Counted from the first letter of the stretch, positions 52,454 to 60,664 are shown. The stretch is DNA of 64,000 bases from DATJPR01 sp963811705 (GCA_963811705.1 CAWESL010000012.1:62001-126000); one strand, 5' to 3'. Notes: generated from the sequence alone by a model not told the origin. A program made the numbers and translations.

Positions 52454-53419
52454 ATGAATCCCGCCATTCTCTGCGTCGGAGAGGCCATCATCGATCTCCA
52501 CGCGCAAGAGCATTGCGATTTGGAGAATGCTGCGACGTTTGTGAAGACGCTTGGCGGAGCGCCGGCCAACCTTGCCATCGGTCTTACCCGGCTCGGCGTC
52601 AGGACGGGATTCATCGGTGCGATCGGGGACGATCCCTTTGGACGCTACATCGTGAGGCAGCTTCAACACGATGGAATTGATACGCGGGGAGTGCAGGTGA
52701 AAAAGGGAAAAAGAACGCGCCTGGCCTTCGTAGCCAACGACAGGAACGGCGATCCTGATTTCACCTTCTGGGAAGAATCTCCCGCAGATTCCTTTCTCGC
52801 CCGGAACGAAATCCCGTGGGACCTGATCGCCGATGCAAAGGTCCTACATCTGAGTTCGTTTCTTCTTCATTCTCCGGCGATGTCGGACCTCTCCTTGTGG
52901 CTTGCAGAACATGCGGCGACGTACGGCACGATGGTCTCGTTCGACCCGAACCTGCGGATGAAACTCTGGCCGAGCAGGCAGAAGGCCCGTTCCATGTTGA
53001 AACGGATGACGAAACATGTTTCGGTTTTCCGTGGCAACGCGAAAGAGGGACAGTTCATTACCGGAGCGAGAAGTGTGGAGGGGGCCGTCGAAGCCCTCGT
53101 TGCAATGGGCCCGGGCCTTGTGGTCCTGACCGACGGTGAGCGCGGTTGCTTCTTCGGCACCCGGAAAGCGAAGGGATTCGTTCAGGCATTCCGTGTGAAG
53201 GTTGTCGACGCAACGGGATGCGGCGATGGGTTCACCGCGGCGCTCCTCTCAGAGCTCGTGCGGTCGGGAAAGGAAATTGCCCAGCTCGGTCAGGAAGATC
53301 TTGCGGGGATGTGCGAAAAAGCAAATGCGGTGGGAGCCATTGTTGCGACCAAAGCCGGAGGCGCCGGGGCGATGCCGACATCGCGTGCCGTGGACCGGTT
53401 TCTAACGCTGGAGGGATGA
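52454..53419 (+). CDS. PfkB-family sugar kinase (fructokinase-like)
   Basis: A 321-residue ribokinase-fold kinase from ATG 52454. PfkB signature 1 is GGAPANLAIGLTRLG (~residues 35-49) and signature 2 with the catalytic Asp is DATGCGDGFTAAL (~254-266). The N-terminal ILCVGEAIIDL is standard. It phosphorylates a sugar or sugar-like hydroxyl with ATP; fructose or a 2-keto-3-deoxy sugar are plausible. Its last 18 bases overlap the convergent acyl-CoA synthetase gene. Confidence 0.85.
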   Translation: MNPAILCVGEAIIDLHAQEHCDLENAATFVKTLGGAPANLAIGLTRLGVRTGFIGAIGDDPFGRYIVRQLQHDGIDTRGVQVKKGKRTRLAFVANDRNGDPDFTFWEESPADSFLARNEIPWDLIADAKVLHLSSFLLHSPAMSDLSLWLAEHAATYGTMVSFDPNLRMKLWPSRQKARSMLKRMTKHVSVFRGNAKEGQFITGARSVEGAVEALVAMGPGLVVLTDGERGCFFGTRKAKGFVQAFRVKVVDATGCGDGFTAALLSELVRSGKEIAQLGQEDLAGMCEKANAVGAIVATKAGGAGAMPTSRAVDRFLTLEG

Positions 53420-55093
53420 TTCGGAAACCCGGGGTTCCCTCGGTTCTCCTTTGCGTCCCGACGTCATCGACTGGTAGAGGTGGCGTTTGATTTTCTGGGT
53501 CGGCGTTTTCTCGAACGGCTCCGGGTGCTCAATGATCCGTTGAATGCGGGAGAAGTGCGCGAGCTTCTCGTTCAGTTTGGTCCTGATATCCTCCAGGACC
53601 GCGGCGATATGTTCCTTGACCTGATGTTCGGGTTTGTTGTCGAGCGAGAATCGCTTTTTCAGTTCCTCGTAATTCAGATGGGCGCGTGCGATCAGCCGGT
53701 TTTGTTCCTCCAGAACGAGGGATTCGATGACCAAATCAAACTCGTTCAGGGCCGACTCAATTTCCTCCGGATAGATGTTTTTTCCGCTTGGGCCAAGAAT
53801 CATGTTTTTCAATCGGCCCTTGATATACAAGTATCCATCCCTGTCCAAGACGCCTGAATCACCGGTGTGGAGCCAGCCTCCCGGTTCGAGCACTTCGGAA
53901 GTGCGTTCCGGGTCCTTGAAGTAGCCCATCATCACGTTCGGCCCCTTTAATAGAATCTCTCCTTCCCCGGTCGCTGGATCGGGCCGGTCAATTCGTATTT
54001 CAACATTCCGCAATGCGCGTCCCGTCGCACGATATTTTGTGGCCCGGGGGCCATCACCGAACGAAAGGGGGGCTGTCTCGGTCAAGCCGTACCCGATTGC
54101 ATAGGGGAACCGGGCATCACGGAGGAACTGCTCGACGTCCGCGGCAAGGGGCGCTCCCCCGATGCAGAAGATTCTGAGCTCTCCGCCGAATGTTCGAATG
54201 AGTTTTCGCCCGATGAGCCTGATGACAAGGGTCTTCAGCAGAGGGGTCTTCAGGATGGGGCGCATCGCAAGCTTGGCGAGCTGCGGTTGAATCTTGGACT
54301 TGTAAATCTTCTCGATGATCAACGGGACCGAAAGCATTATGGTCGGCTTCACGGTCGCCATGGCCGGCAAAAGGACTCCTGCTGAAGGCGGTTTGTCGAG
54401 ATAGTACACAGAAGCCCCGACATGGAGCGGTGTGATCATGCCGAGCGTACATTCGTATGTATGAGCAAGAGGAAGGATCGAAAGAAGGCGGTCGGTTTGT
54501 TGGATATCGACCATATCCGTCACGCCCGTCGCCTCTGCGATAAAATTCCGATGGGAGAGCATCACCCCCTTCGAAAATCCGGTCGTGCCGGATGTGTAGA
54601 CAATCGCTGCGAGGGATTCCTCGGTGATCGACGAAGGAGGAGTGAGAAGAGATTCACTCCACGGACTGCCGCAATCAAGGCCGGTGAGCTTCTCAACGGG
54701 AATGGTGATACGAAGATCCGGGACATTGGATGGGTTGATCCGTTGAGAGAGCTTGGAGGAGACGAAGAGGCCTGTACATCCCGAGTGACGCAGGATGTTT
54801 TCGATATCTCCCGAAGGAAAATCGGGCAGGATGGGTACGACAACTCCTCCCAGCGTCAGAACTGCAAAGAAGGCAATTCCCCACTGCACGCGGTTTTCGC
54901 TAAGTAGCCCGACGTGATCACCTGGTTTGATCCCATTCGCAATCAGGAGGTCGCGCGATGCTGCGACAAGCCTTCCGAACTCTTCAAAGGTGACCGAGGT
55001 ACCTCCCACAGCGGCAAAGGCGATTCTGTCACGATGAAGAGTAACGCTTTTTGCAAGTAAGGCCGGGAGGTGAGGAGGTAGCAGTTCTTCCAT
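53402..55093 (-). CDS. Long-chain acyl-CoA synthetase (AMP-forming)
   Basis: A 563-residue ANL-superfamily enzyme from ATG 55093; a TTG at 55153 extends the frame but lies inside the promoter. Motifs: AMP-binding P-loop YTSGTTGFSKGV, YGLTETAPL, GWLHTGDSG, DGYLYIKGRLKNMIL and the C-terminal lysine region PTQKIKRHLY. It activates fatty acids to acyl-CoA through an acyl-AMP. The linker GPSGKNIYPEEIE is the LC-FACS bacterial type. No signal peptide is present. Confidence 0.9.
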   Translation of the reverse strand: MEELLPPHLPALLAKSVTLHRDRIAFAAVGGTSVTFEEFGRLVAASRDLLIANGIKPGDHVGLLSENRVQWGIAFFAVLTLGGVVVPILPDFPSGDIENILRHSGCTGLFVSSKLSQRINPSNVPDLRITIPVEKLTGLDCGSPWSESLLTPPSSITEESLAAIVYTSGTTGFSKGVMLSHRNFIAEATGVTDMVDIQQTDRLLSILPLAHTYECTLGMITPLHVGASVYYLDKPPSAGVLLPAMATVKPTIMLSVPLIIEKIYKSKIQPQLAKLAMRPILKTPLLKTLVIRLIGRKLIRTFGGELRIFCIGGAPLAADVEQFLRDARFPYAIGYGLTETAPLSFGDGPRATKYRATGRALRNVEIRIDRPDPATGEGEILLKGPNVMMGYFKDPERTSEVLEPGGWLHTGDSGVLDRDGYLYIKGRLKNMILGPSGKNIYPEEIESALNEFDLVIESLVLEEQNRLIARAHLNYEELKKRFSLDNKPEHQVKEHIAAVLEDIRTKLNEKLAHFSRIQRIIEHPEPFEKTPTQKIKRHLYQSMTSGRKGEPREPRVSESSLQR

Positions 55094-55124
55094 AGAGGGG
55101 TCTTTCGCATTCTCAGACGATACA

Positions 55125-55153
55125 AGTATAGACAAAGGATTCTCATCAAGCAA
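55125..55153 (-). promoter_or_regulatory. Promoter of the acyl-CoA synthetase gene
   Basis: On the minus strand TTGCTT (55153-55148), 17 bases, TATACT (55130-55125), with a start about 25 bases before the ATG at 55093. Confidence 0.42.
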
Positions 55154-55238
55154 GCGAGCACATGGAAAACCCGCCAGAGTTCCGTCTGAGGGATTTTTTT
55201 CGTATTTTTCTTCCGATCGTCATCCATGAGGAAACATC

Positions 55239-56744
55239 ATGCACATCACTTCCCGTCTCTCCCGATTTGCGGGAATCGTTCTTTTTATCCTACCGATACT
55301 CGTCTTTGCAGGCGAACAGAAGCTCTACATCCTCCATACCAATGATATTCACGCTTCCTTTGTCCCCCACGAAGCCGGCTGGATCAAAGCGAACCCTAAA
55401 CCAATGGTCGGCGGGTTTGTCCGCTTAGAAGAAGCAATTGACAGCGTCCGATCGCTCGGCGTCCCATCTCTCCTCCTCGATGCAGGGGATGTCATGACCG
55501 GGAACCCAATATCGGAGATCGTCTACGAGGGAGCGTACGGCGGGGCATTGTTCGAAATGATGAACAGGATTGGCTACGATGTTTGGGAACCCGGAAACCA
55601 TGATCTCGACATATCGCAGGACAACCTGCGCAAGCTGACATCAATCGCATCATTCCCTACCGTATCCGCAAATCTTGTCGACCAGAGTGGTGGGTACCCA
55701 TTGAACAACAAGCCCTACGTGATTCTCGTGCGTGGCGGAATTCGCATTGGCGTTATCGGCCTGATGTCGCAGGATCTTTCCGGTCTGGTGAACCAGCAGA
55801 ATCTGAAGGGACTTCGTGTTCTTTCGCCGTCAGAGACTGCGCAGCATTGGATCGATGACCTCCGGCCGAAGGTTGATCTTGTGATTCTCCTCACTCATGA
55901 AGGTGCTGACGAGGACTCCGCCCTCGCGCAGGAGATCCATGGTGCTGACGTCATTGTCGGAGGGCATTCGCATACGAGGATACGCATTCCGAAAGTCGTG
56001 AACGGTATCCGTATCGTCCAGACCGGGTCAAACTGCGAGAACCTGGGCGTTCTCGAGGTCACCTTCAGTGACAAGAAGCCGGTGAAATACTGGGGCAATC
56101 TTGTCCAGCTTTGGGCGAAGCCCGCTCCCCAGCCTGAGAAGGTCACCCCGCTCGTCGATTCAATGCAGCAGATTATCGACAAGCACTACAGTGAAGTTGT
56201 CGGATCATTGAAGGAAGATTGGTCGAGCCAGGGCGCGAACAGTCCTCTTGCGGCGTTTGTGACAGAGGCGCAGCGCACGGCCGCCTCCGCACAAGTCAGC
56301 TTCATGAACAGTCATGGCGTGCGAAAAGACCTTCTTGCCGGCCCCGTGACGAGGAGAGATATCTTCGAGGTCCTGCCGTTCCGCAATCTGATCGTGACAT
56401 TTCAATTAACGGGTGAGCAACTGGAATCGGTTCTTCGATACTACGTCGAAAAGCATCCTGCGATCGTCATGACCGGGCTCTCGGGGGCCTGGACAAAGGA
56501 CGCGGACGGAACGGTCGAGTTCAGCGACGTCAAGGTCGGGGAGAACCCGCTCGAGAAGAATGCGAAGTATGTCTGCGCTGCGAGCGACTTTTTTGTCGGT
56601 GAAGCCGACAAATACCTCGGGATGCCGATCGTCGATGCAATCACGTCGAGCACGACGCTCTTTTCCGCGGTCGAGCAAGCCATCCGAAAGGAAGGGAGCC
56701 TCCAGCGCGTGGCGGGAATGAAACTCGAAAGGCAACGACCATGA
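55239..56744 (+). CDS. Exported 5'-nucleotidase/2',3'-cyclic phosphodiesterase-type phosphoesterase
   Basis: A 501-residue periplasmic enzyme. A signal peptide (RFAGIVLFILPILVFAGE) is followed by a dimetal phosphoesterase domain: HTNDIHASF (Asp36, His38), LLDAGDVMTGN, PGNHDLD, LLTHEGAD and GGHSHTR. The C-terminal 5'-nucleotidase domain follows (NSHGVRKDLLAGPVTRRDIFEVLPFRN). It would release nucleosides and phosphate from nucleotides outside the cytoplasm. GAGGAA precedes the ATG. The stop overlaps the next gene (ATGA). Confidence 0.9.
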   Translation: MHITSRLSRFAGIVLFILPILVFAGEQKLYILHTNDIHASFVPHEAGWIKANPKPMVGGFVRLEEAIDSVRSLGVPSLLLDAGDVMTGNPISEIVYEGAYGGALFEMMNRIGYDVWEPGNHDLDISQDNLRKLTSIASFPTVSANLVDQSGGYPLNNKPYVILVRGGIRIGVIGLMSQDLSGLVNQQNLKGLRVLSPSETAQHWIDDLRPKVDLVILLTHEGADEDSALAQEIHGADVIVGGHSHTRIRIPKVVNGIRIVQTGSNCENLGVLEVTFSDKKPVKYWGNLVQLWAKPAPQPEKVTPLVDSMQQIIDKHYSEVVGSLKEDWSSQGANSPLAAFVTEAQRTAASAQVSFMNSHGVRKDLLAGPVTRRDIFEVLPFRNLIVTFQLTGEQLESVLRYYVEKHPAIVMTGLSGAWTKDADGTVEFSDVKVGENPLEKNAKYVCAASDFFVGEADKYLGMPIVDAITSSTTLFSAVEQAIRKEGSLQRVAGMKLERQRP

Positions 56745-57451
56745 ATGCCCAACCTCTTTTCCCGGTTCTCATCATCACGGGGCGGCCCGCTGCCGGAAAA
56801 TCAGAACTGATCGACTTCCTGAAGAAGACGCCGGCGGAGGAACGTCTCCGACGCTTCGGGATCGGCGATTTCGATGAGCTTGATGATTTCGTCTACGTGT
56901 GGGAGACCTTTGAAGTGGATGATATCCTTACCCGGCACGGCAAACGGAGAATATGGACTGACGAGAAGTACTATTTCACAGATCCCTTCATCTGGAATGT
57001 GTATATCGAGCGGATCAATCTCGAATACCGGAAGAAAATCGCTCGCGATCCGTCGTACCATCAATCGAAAACCGTTCTCATCGAATTCGCCAGGGGCGGC
57101 GACAATGGGATTCGGGAGGCGCTCGGGTTCCTCCACGACGACATCCTGAAGGTCGCCCGCTTGATCTACATCGGCGTCCCGTACGAAGAATCGGTGCGGA
57201 AAAACCGTCGGAGGGCAAGAAAGGGGATGGAAGACTCCATCCTGTATCATTCGCTTCCGGATGAGAAGATGGATTTCTATTACAAAACGAACGATTGGGA
57301 GAAGATCGCACGGCAGGATCCGAACCATATCACGGTTCGGGGGTTCAAAATCCCCTATGCGGTGTTCGACAATATGCCGGAGAAGACCCTCGACCCCACG
57401 CTGATCGGGAAGGAACTCGATCTGGTCGCCGGCAAGCTCCGGTCTTTCTGA
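56741..57451 (+). CDS. P-loop NTPase/kinase-like protein of unknown substrate
   Basis: A 236-residue soluble protein with Walker A GRPAAGKSE (~residues 13-21) near the N-terminus. An acidic segment follows (GIGDFDELDDFVYVWETFEVDDIL), with a lid-like Arg-rich stretch (ESVRKNRRRARKG). This looks like a small-molecule kinase of the NMP/shikimate kinase type. The ATGA overlap with the exported 5'-nucleotidase gene shows coexpression and hints at nucleoside or nucleotide metabolism, but I do not recognise the family and cannot name the substrate. Confidence 0.7.
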   Translation: MNAQPLFPVLIITGRPAAGKSELIDFLKKTPAEERLRRFGIGDFDELDDFVYVWETFEVDDILTRHGKRRIWTDEKYYFTDPFIWNVYIERINLEYRKKIARDPSYHQSKTVLIEFARGGDNGIREALGFLHDDILKVARLIYIGVPYEESVRKNRRRARKGMEDSILYHSLPDEKMDFYYKTNDWEKIARQDPNHITVRGFKIPYAVFDNMPEKTLDPTLIGKELDLVAGKLRSF

Positions 57452-57474
57452 ACTCCTGCAGTGTTTCGTGATTC

Positions 57475-57521
57475 GACAGTCCCTGCAGCAGGAGCAGCCT
57501 GCTTCCGCTAATGGGACTGTC
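57475..57521. terminator. Possible bidirectional terminator between convergent genes
   Basis: GACAGTCCC (57475-57483) and GGGACTGTC (57513-57521) are perfect inverted repeats around a 29-base loop that itself holds a small hairpin. The right arm lies in the end of the permease gene. There is no strong T-tract, so the call is weak. Confidence 0.35.
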
Positions 57522-58911
57522 TTCCCCGCGGCACGACATTCCAGAGGCGCGAGATGACCCACGCGCCGAACAGGGCAAACGGGATGGGCGCCCAGTGCCA
57601 CATGGTCCATCCCCAATTGGTGGTGATGTACCCGACCCCCATGCCGACAAAGGCGCCCGCCAGATATTGCATCCCATCGAACATCCCTGCCGCTGTTGCG
57701 GCGGCCTTTTTTCCTCCGAAGTCCATGGATGCCGCCCCGCCGATCATGCCGTGCGCGCCGTTCACACAGAATGATAGAAGGACGAGCCACGATGCTGCTG
57801 CGATTGGACCGAGGCCGAGGAAGTCCGACAAGCCGGAAAGCGCAAGAAGGACCGCCATTCCGAGGAAGCCGAACGTGATGACAGGGGCACGCCTCCCGCC
57901 AAATGATCGATCCGACGCGATTCCGAACACAAAACCTCCGGCAATCCCCGCAAGGGCAATTCCCCAGGTGGCGATGAGGTAAGGGACATAGGTGGCAAAC
58001 GCGCTTTTGTCTGCTCCGTAGTAGTCCACAAAGTACTTCGGCCACCATGCGTCCACGACGCTGCGGCGCACAAATCCTATCATCATTGACGCCACCGCGA
58101 TCATCCAGGTGACACGAGAAGCGAAGACCTTCCTGAGCACATCGGCAAGAGCTGCCGGACCTTCTCCCGTAGGTTCGTCGCCGGTATCGAATTCACCGAG
58201 ACCCGCCTTCGCGGGCGAATCTTCCATCCAGATCCAGTTTACGATCATGATCACGACCACACATGCCCCGGGGATCCAGAACGCGTACTGCCACGGGAGG
58301 ACGAGGAGGATGAGAGGCACTCCCTGGAACGCAAGAAGCAATCCCAGCCGGATGAGCACGCCGAAGATTCCGGAAAACGTCCCTCGTTCAAGCACGTGGA
58401 ACCACTGCGCATTGACTTTGACAATCGAAAGGGCGCCGAACGACTGAAAGTACCCGTTGATGCCCCAGACGACCGCCATTGCCGTGAGCAGGGATCCGCC
58501 GGAAAAGCCGTGGAGGAGGAGTGGGGGAGAGACCACGTGACGCAGCATGCCGGTTCCTTCCCAGGCGGCCGGCGCGGCAATCGCAAAGCTTGCCAGGCCG
58601 AAGAGGACGTTCATGACCGCAACGCCGATTGCTCCAAACAGAAAGGCTTTCTTTCCGCCGATTCGATCAGCGAGGGGTCCGTTCAGGACTACCGCAAGTC
58701 CATAGACGAGCGGCATCATGGTCTCGAACACGCCGAGGTCAGTGTTTTTCCAGCCGAGGATATCCGCGAGGGTCGGCGCGACCACAGTATAATTGTAGCG
58801 CGTCATGTAGAAGAACGCGTAGAGAACGCCAAGGGAAAGCCAGTTGATGGCACGACGGCGGCGGAACTCCGGCGAAAGGACTGGGCGCTGGACTGCATCG
58901 TGGTTTTGCAT
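57508..58911 (-). CDS. MFS permease of the organophosphate:phosphate antiporter type
   Basis: A 467-residue protein with twelve predicted helices. The N-terminus (RRRAINWLSLGVLYAFFYMTRYNYTVVAPTLADILGW) is characteristic of GlpT/UhpT-like OPA antiporters, as is the loop GPLADRIGGKKAFL. The cytoplasmic loop between helices 6 and 7 (MEDSPAKAGLGEFDTGDEP) separates two six-helix halves. Substrates in the family are sugar phosphates or glycerol phosphate exchanged for phosphate, fitting a neighbourhood with an exported phosphoesterase. The exact substrate is unknown. Confidence 0.82.
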   Translation of the reverse strand: MQNHDAVQRPVLSPEFRRRRAINWLSLGVLYAFFYMTRYNYTVVAPTLADILGWKNTDLGVFETMMPLVYGLAVVLNGPLADRIGGKKAFLFGAIGVAVMNVLFGLASFAIAAPAAWEGTGMLRHVVSPPLLLHGFSGGSLLTAMAVVWGINGYFQSFGALSIVKVNAQWFHVLERGTFSGIFGVLIRLGLLLAFQGVPLILLVLPWQYAFWIPGACVVVIMIVNWIWMEDSPAKAGLGEFDTGDEPTGEGPAALADVLRKVFASRVTWMIAVASMMIGFVRRSVVDAWWPKYFVDYYGADKSAFATYVPYLIATWGIALAGIAGGFVFGIASDRSFGGRRAPVITFGFLGMAVLLALSGLSDFLGLGPIAAASWLVLLSFCVNGAHGMIGGAASMDFGGKKAAATAAGMFDGMQYLAGAFVGMGVGYITTNWGWTMWHWAPIPFALFGAWVISRLWNVVPRGRQSH

Positions 58912-58965
58912 GGGTGAACCGGGGTTGATGAACGCGACGGGGTTTCAAAATGCAGCGGTCAATAT

Positions 58966-58996
58966 ACAAAAAAGCGATGAGGGATACTCATCGCTT
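58966..58996 (-). terminator. Rho-independent terminator behind the HTH gene
   Basis: AAGCGATGAG (58972-58981) and CTCATCGCTT (58987-58996) form a perfect ten-base stem with a five-base loop. On the minus strand it is followed by a run of T, ending transcription of the gene that stops at 59029. Confidence 0.82.
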
Positions 58997-59028
58997 GGGG
59001 AGGTCTTCTGAACAGACAAACGAAAAGA

Positions 59029-59475
59029 TCAGGCTTCCGCGTCTTTGGTCACGGCGCCGTGTTGTTTCAGAATCTTCCAGATCGTTCGTTCCGACATTCG
59101 CACATGATACTTTGCTTCCAGATACGCGCGGAGCCGGCGTTGACCGAAGCCCGTTTCTTCCTTCACCATTCTAAGGAGGCGGATGCTTGACTCCGGCGTG
59201 GCGCGCGGGCATCGATGCGGTCGCTTCGATCGGTCCTTCAAGCTTGTTGAATCGCCCTGGGACTCTTTAAAACGCTTGTACCATTTGTAGAACGTCTTCC
59301 TGCTGATGCCGAATTTCTCGGCGACAGCCTTGACGTTTTTCGTTTCTTCGTAGTACATCATCCAGGCAAGTCGCGGATGGAGAGCCGGGCTCAAAGGCTG
59401 TGCACCTAGCAAATGACCCTCTTCAGCCGATATCGCTCCGGAGTACTGTCCATCGTGAGAATCGTCCTGATTCAT
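59029..59475 (-). CDS. Standalone transposase-like tandem HTH protein (IS481/IS3-type N-terminus)
   Basis: A 148-residue protein from ATG 59475 with AAGGAG at ideal distance. It has an N-terminal helix-turn-helix (MMYYEETKNVKAVAEKFGISRKTFYKWYKRFKE), a linker SLKDRSKRPHRCP and a second HTH (GQRRLRAYLEAKYHVRMSERTIWKILKQHG). These match the DNA-binding half of IS481/IS3-type transposases, but the DDE integrase core is absent: the gene stops cleanly and has its own terminator. It may be a domesticated DNA-binding protein rather than a fresh truncation. It lies beside the tRNA-Ser/GIY-YIG array. Confidence 0.75.
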   Translation of the reverse strand: MNQDDSHDGQYSGAISAEEGHLLGAQPLSPALHPRLAWMMYYEETKNVKAVAEKFGISRKTFYKWYKRFKESQGDSTSLKDRSKRPHRCPRATPESSIRLLRMVKEETGFGQRRLRAYLEAKYHVRMSERTIWKILKQHGAVTKDAEA

Positions 59476-59809
59476 TGCTGCTCCTTAACGTGTGTCATCG
59501 GTCAATAACTCAACGCATAGCGAGAATCTAAATTGATGGTGCTCTCCCTGCGGGCGCATTCAAATTGTGCGAGCCCTTTGCGTCTCATCTTGGGGGATAG
59601 AGGGGCAAGACTCTCGGTTTCTCCATTCTTAGTGATTCATCACCTGTGCCACAGAGTGAAGATCCCACAATACGCCTCGCTGAGACTGTTTTGAGAGGAT
59701 TTATGCAAATGTCACGCGCTGTTGGTGAGAAGGGAAAAAGAAAACAAGGGCATTTGTACATTTTTCCGGTATTCGATACCGGAAAACGAGGCGTTTTTGG
59801 GGGTGGCAA
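59476..59809. other. Intergenic region before tRNA-Ser with a strong hairpin
   Basis: No convincing gene lies between the HTH gene start and the tRNA-Ser promoter. The stretch contains the perfect 11-base inverted repeat TTTTCCGGTAT (59762-59772)/ATACCGGAAAA (59776-59786) with a TCG loop. It looks like a terminator or protein-binding palindrome isolating the tRNA unit. Confidence 0.5.
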
Positions 59810-59838
59810 TTGCGAATCGTGCAGTCGATTCGTATATT
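59810..59838 (+). promoter_or_regulatory. Promoter of tRNA-Ser and the GIY-YIG array
   Basis: TTGCGA (59810-59815), 17 bases, TATATT (59833-59838), starting transcription ~17 bases before the mature tRNA. No other promoter is evident before the first GIY-YIG gene, so tRNA and nuclease probably share a transcript. Confidence 0.55.
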
Positions 59839-59861
59839 ATGCAGCAATTTTTCAGTTCTTC

Positions 59862-59948
59862 GGAGAGGTGGCCGAGTGGTTGAAGGCGCCGGTCTCGAAA
59901 ACCGGTATACCGCTTGCGGTATCCAGGGTTCGAATCCCTGCCTCTCCG
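59862..59948 (+). tRNA. tRNA-Ser (anticodon CGA)
   Basis: GGAGAGG (59862-59868) pairs with CCTCTCC (59941-59947), discriminator G at 59948. The anticodon loop is CTCGAAA (anticodon CGA) on a CCGGT/ACCGG stem. The long variable arm TACCGC-TTGCGGTA marks a class II serine tRNA, and the T-arm is CAGGG-TTCGAAT-CCCTG. No CCA is encoded. The ATG of the first GIY-YIG gene is at 59953, four bases past the discriminator. Confidence 0.95.
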
Positions 59949-59952
59949 CGTG

Positions 59953-60204
59953 ATGGCATTTTATGTGTACGTTCTCTGGTCGGACAGCAAGGGTCGGACG
60001 TATGTTGGTCAAACGGCGGATGTGCCTCGTCGTTTGGCACAGCACAATGCTGGGAAAGTGCGTTCGACAAAAGGGCATAGGCCGTGGCGCGTGATCTATC
60101 GGGAAACGTACGGATCGCGCGCAGAAGCGGAAAAGCGTGAGTTGTGGTTCAAGAGTCCCGCAGGGCGACGGCACCTGCGGGACTTGTTGGCTCAGGGTCT
60201 CTAG
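59953..60204 (+). CDS. GIY-YIG nuclease, array copy 1
   Basis: An 83-residue single-domain protein of the small UvrC-N/UPF0213-like GIY-YIG type. The GIY and YIG strands read YVYVLWS (residues 4-10) and TYVGQT (16-21). The catalytic Arg/His region is RRLAQHNAGK and the metal-binding Glu lies in EAEKRELWFKS, so all key residues are present. No DNA-recognition domain is attached. The ATG is four bases after the tRNA-Ser discriminator; there is no space for a Shine-Dalgarno sequence outside the tRNA. Processing of the tRNA 3' end would leave a nearly leaderless mRNA. This is the only copy behind a complete tRNA. Confidence 0.85.
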   Translation: MAFYVYVLWSDSKGRTYVGQTADVPRRLAQHNAGKVRSTKGHRPWRVIYRETYGSRAEAEKRELWFKSPAGRRHLRDLLAQGL

Positions 60205-60210
60205 CGAGGA

Positions 60211-60304
60211 TTGCGGTATCCAGGGTTCGCCGTCCCGTTCGCCAGAGCGAACGGGACGAGCCTCGATCCCGCCTCCGGCGGGATCGGGAATCCCTGCCTC
60301 TCCG
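60211..60304 (+). repeat. tRNA-Ser 3' part with 59-bp T-loop insert, junction 1
   Basis: TTGCGGTATCCAGGGTTCG, then a 59-bp insert (60230-60288), then AATCCCTGCCTCTCCG. The flanks equal tRNA-Ser 59914-59948. The insert splits the T-loop between TTCG and AAT and folds as two perfect ten-base hairpins: GTCCCGTTCG/CGAACGGGAC (60232-60241/60248-60257) and CGATCCCGCC/GGCGGGATCG (60264-60273/60277-60286). The 5' half of the tRNA is absent, so this is not a functional tRNA. Confidence 0.9.
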
Positions 60305-60308
60305 CGTG

Positions 60309-60560
60309 ATGGCATTTTATGTGTACGTTCTCTGGTCGGACAGCAAGGGTCGGACGTATGTTGGTCAAACGGCGGATGTGCCTCGTCGTTTGGCACAGCA
60401 CAATGCTGGGAAAGTGCGTTCGACAAAAGGGCATAGGCCGTGGCGCGTGATCTATCGGGAAACGTACGGATCGCGCGCAGAAGCGGAAAAGCGTGAGTTG
60501 TGGTTCAAGAGTCCCGCAGGGCGACGGCACCTGCGGGACTTGTTGGCTCAGGGTCTCTAG
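60309..60560 (+). CDS. GIY-YIG nuclease, array copy 2
   Basis: An 83-residue protein, identical in sequence to copy 1 as far as I can read. The frame is open for a further 55 codons upstream through the interrupted tRNA segment into copy 1, but the ATG at 60309 corresponds to copy 1's start. Because the period (356) is not a multiple of three, neighbouring copies lie in different frames. No promoter is evident between copies. Confidence 0.8.
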   Translation: MAFYVYVLWSDSKGRTYVGQTADVPRRLAQHNAGKVRSTKGHRPWRVIYRETYGSRAEAEKRELWFKSPAGRRHLRDLLAQGL

Positions 60561-60566
60561 CGAGGA

Positions 60567-60660
60567 TTGCGGTATCCAGGGTTCGCCGTCCCGTTCGCCA
60601 GAGCGAACGGGACGAGCCTCGATCCCGCCTCCGGCGGGATCGGGAATCCCTGCCTCTCCG
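60567..60660 (+). repeat. tRNA-Ser 3' part with T-loop insert, junction 2
   Basis: Same structure as junction 1, with the 59-bp double-hairpin insert at 60586-60644. Identical to junction 1 by eye. Confidence 0.9.
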
Positions 60661-60664
60661 CGTG

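Noticed and set aside
59646..60080. Plus-strand 144-codon frame running through tRNA-Ser
   Set aside because: It passes through the promoter, the tRNA and the start of the GIY-YIG gene in a different frame and lacks a ribosome site.
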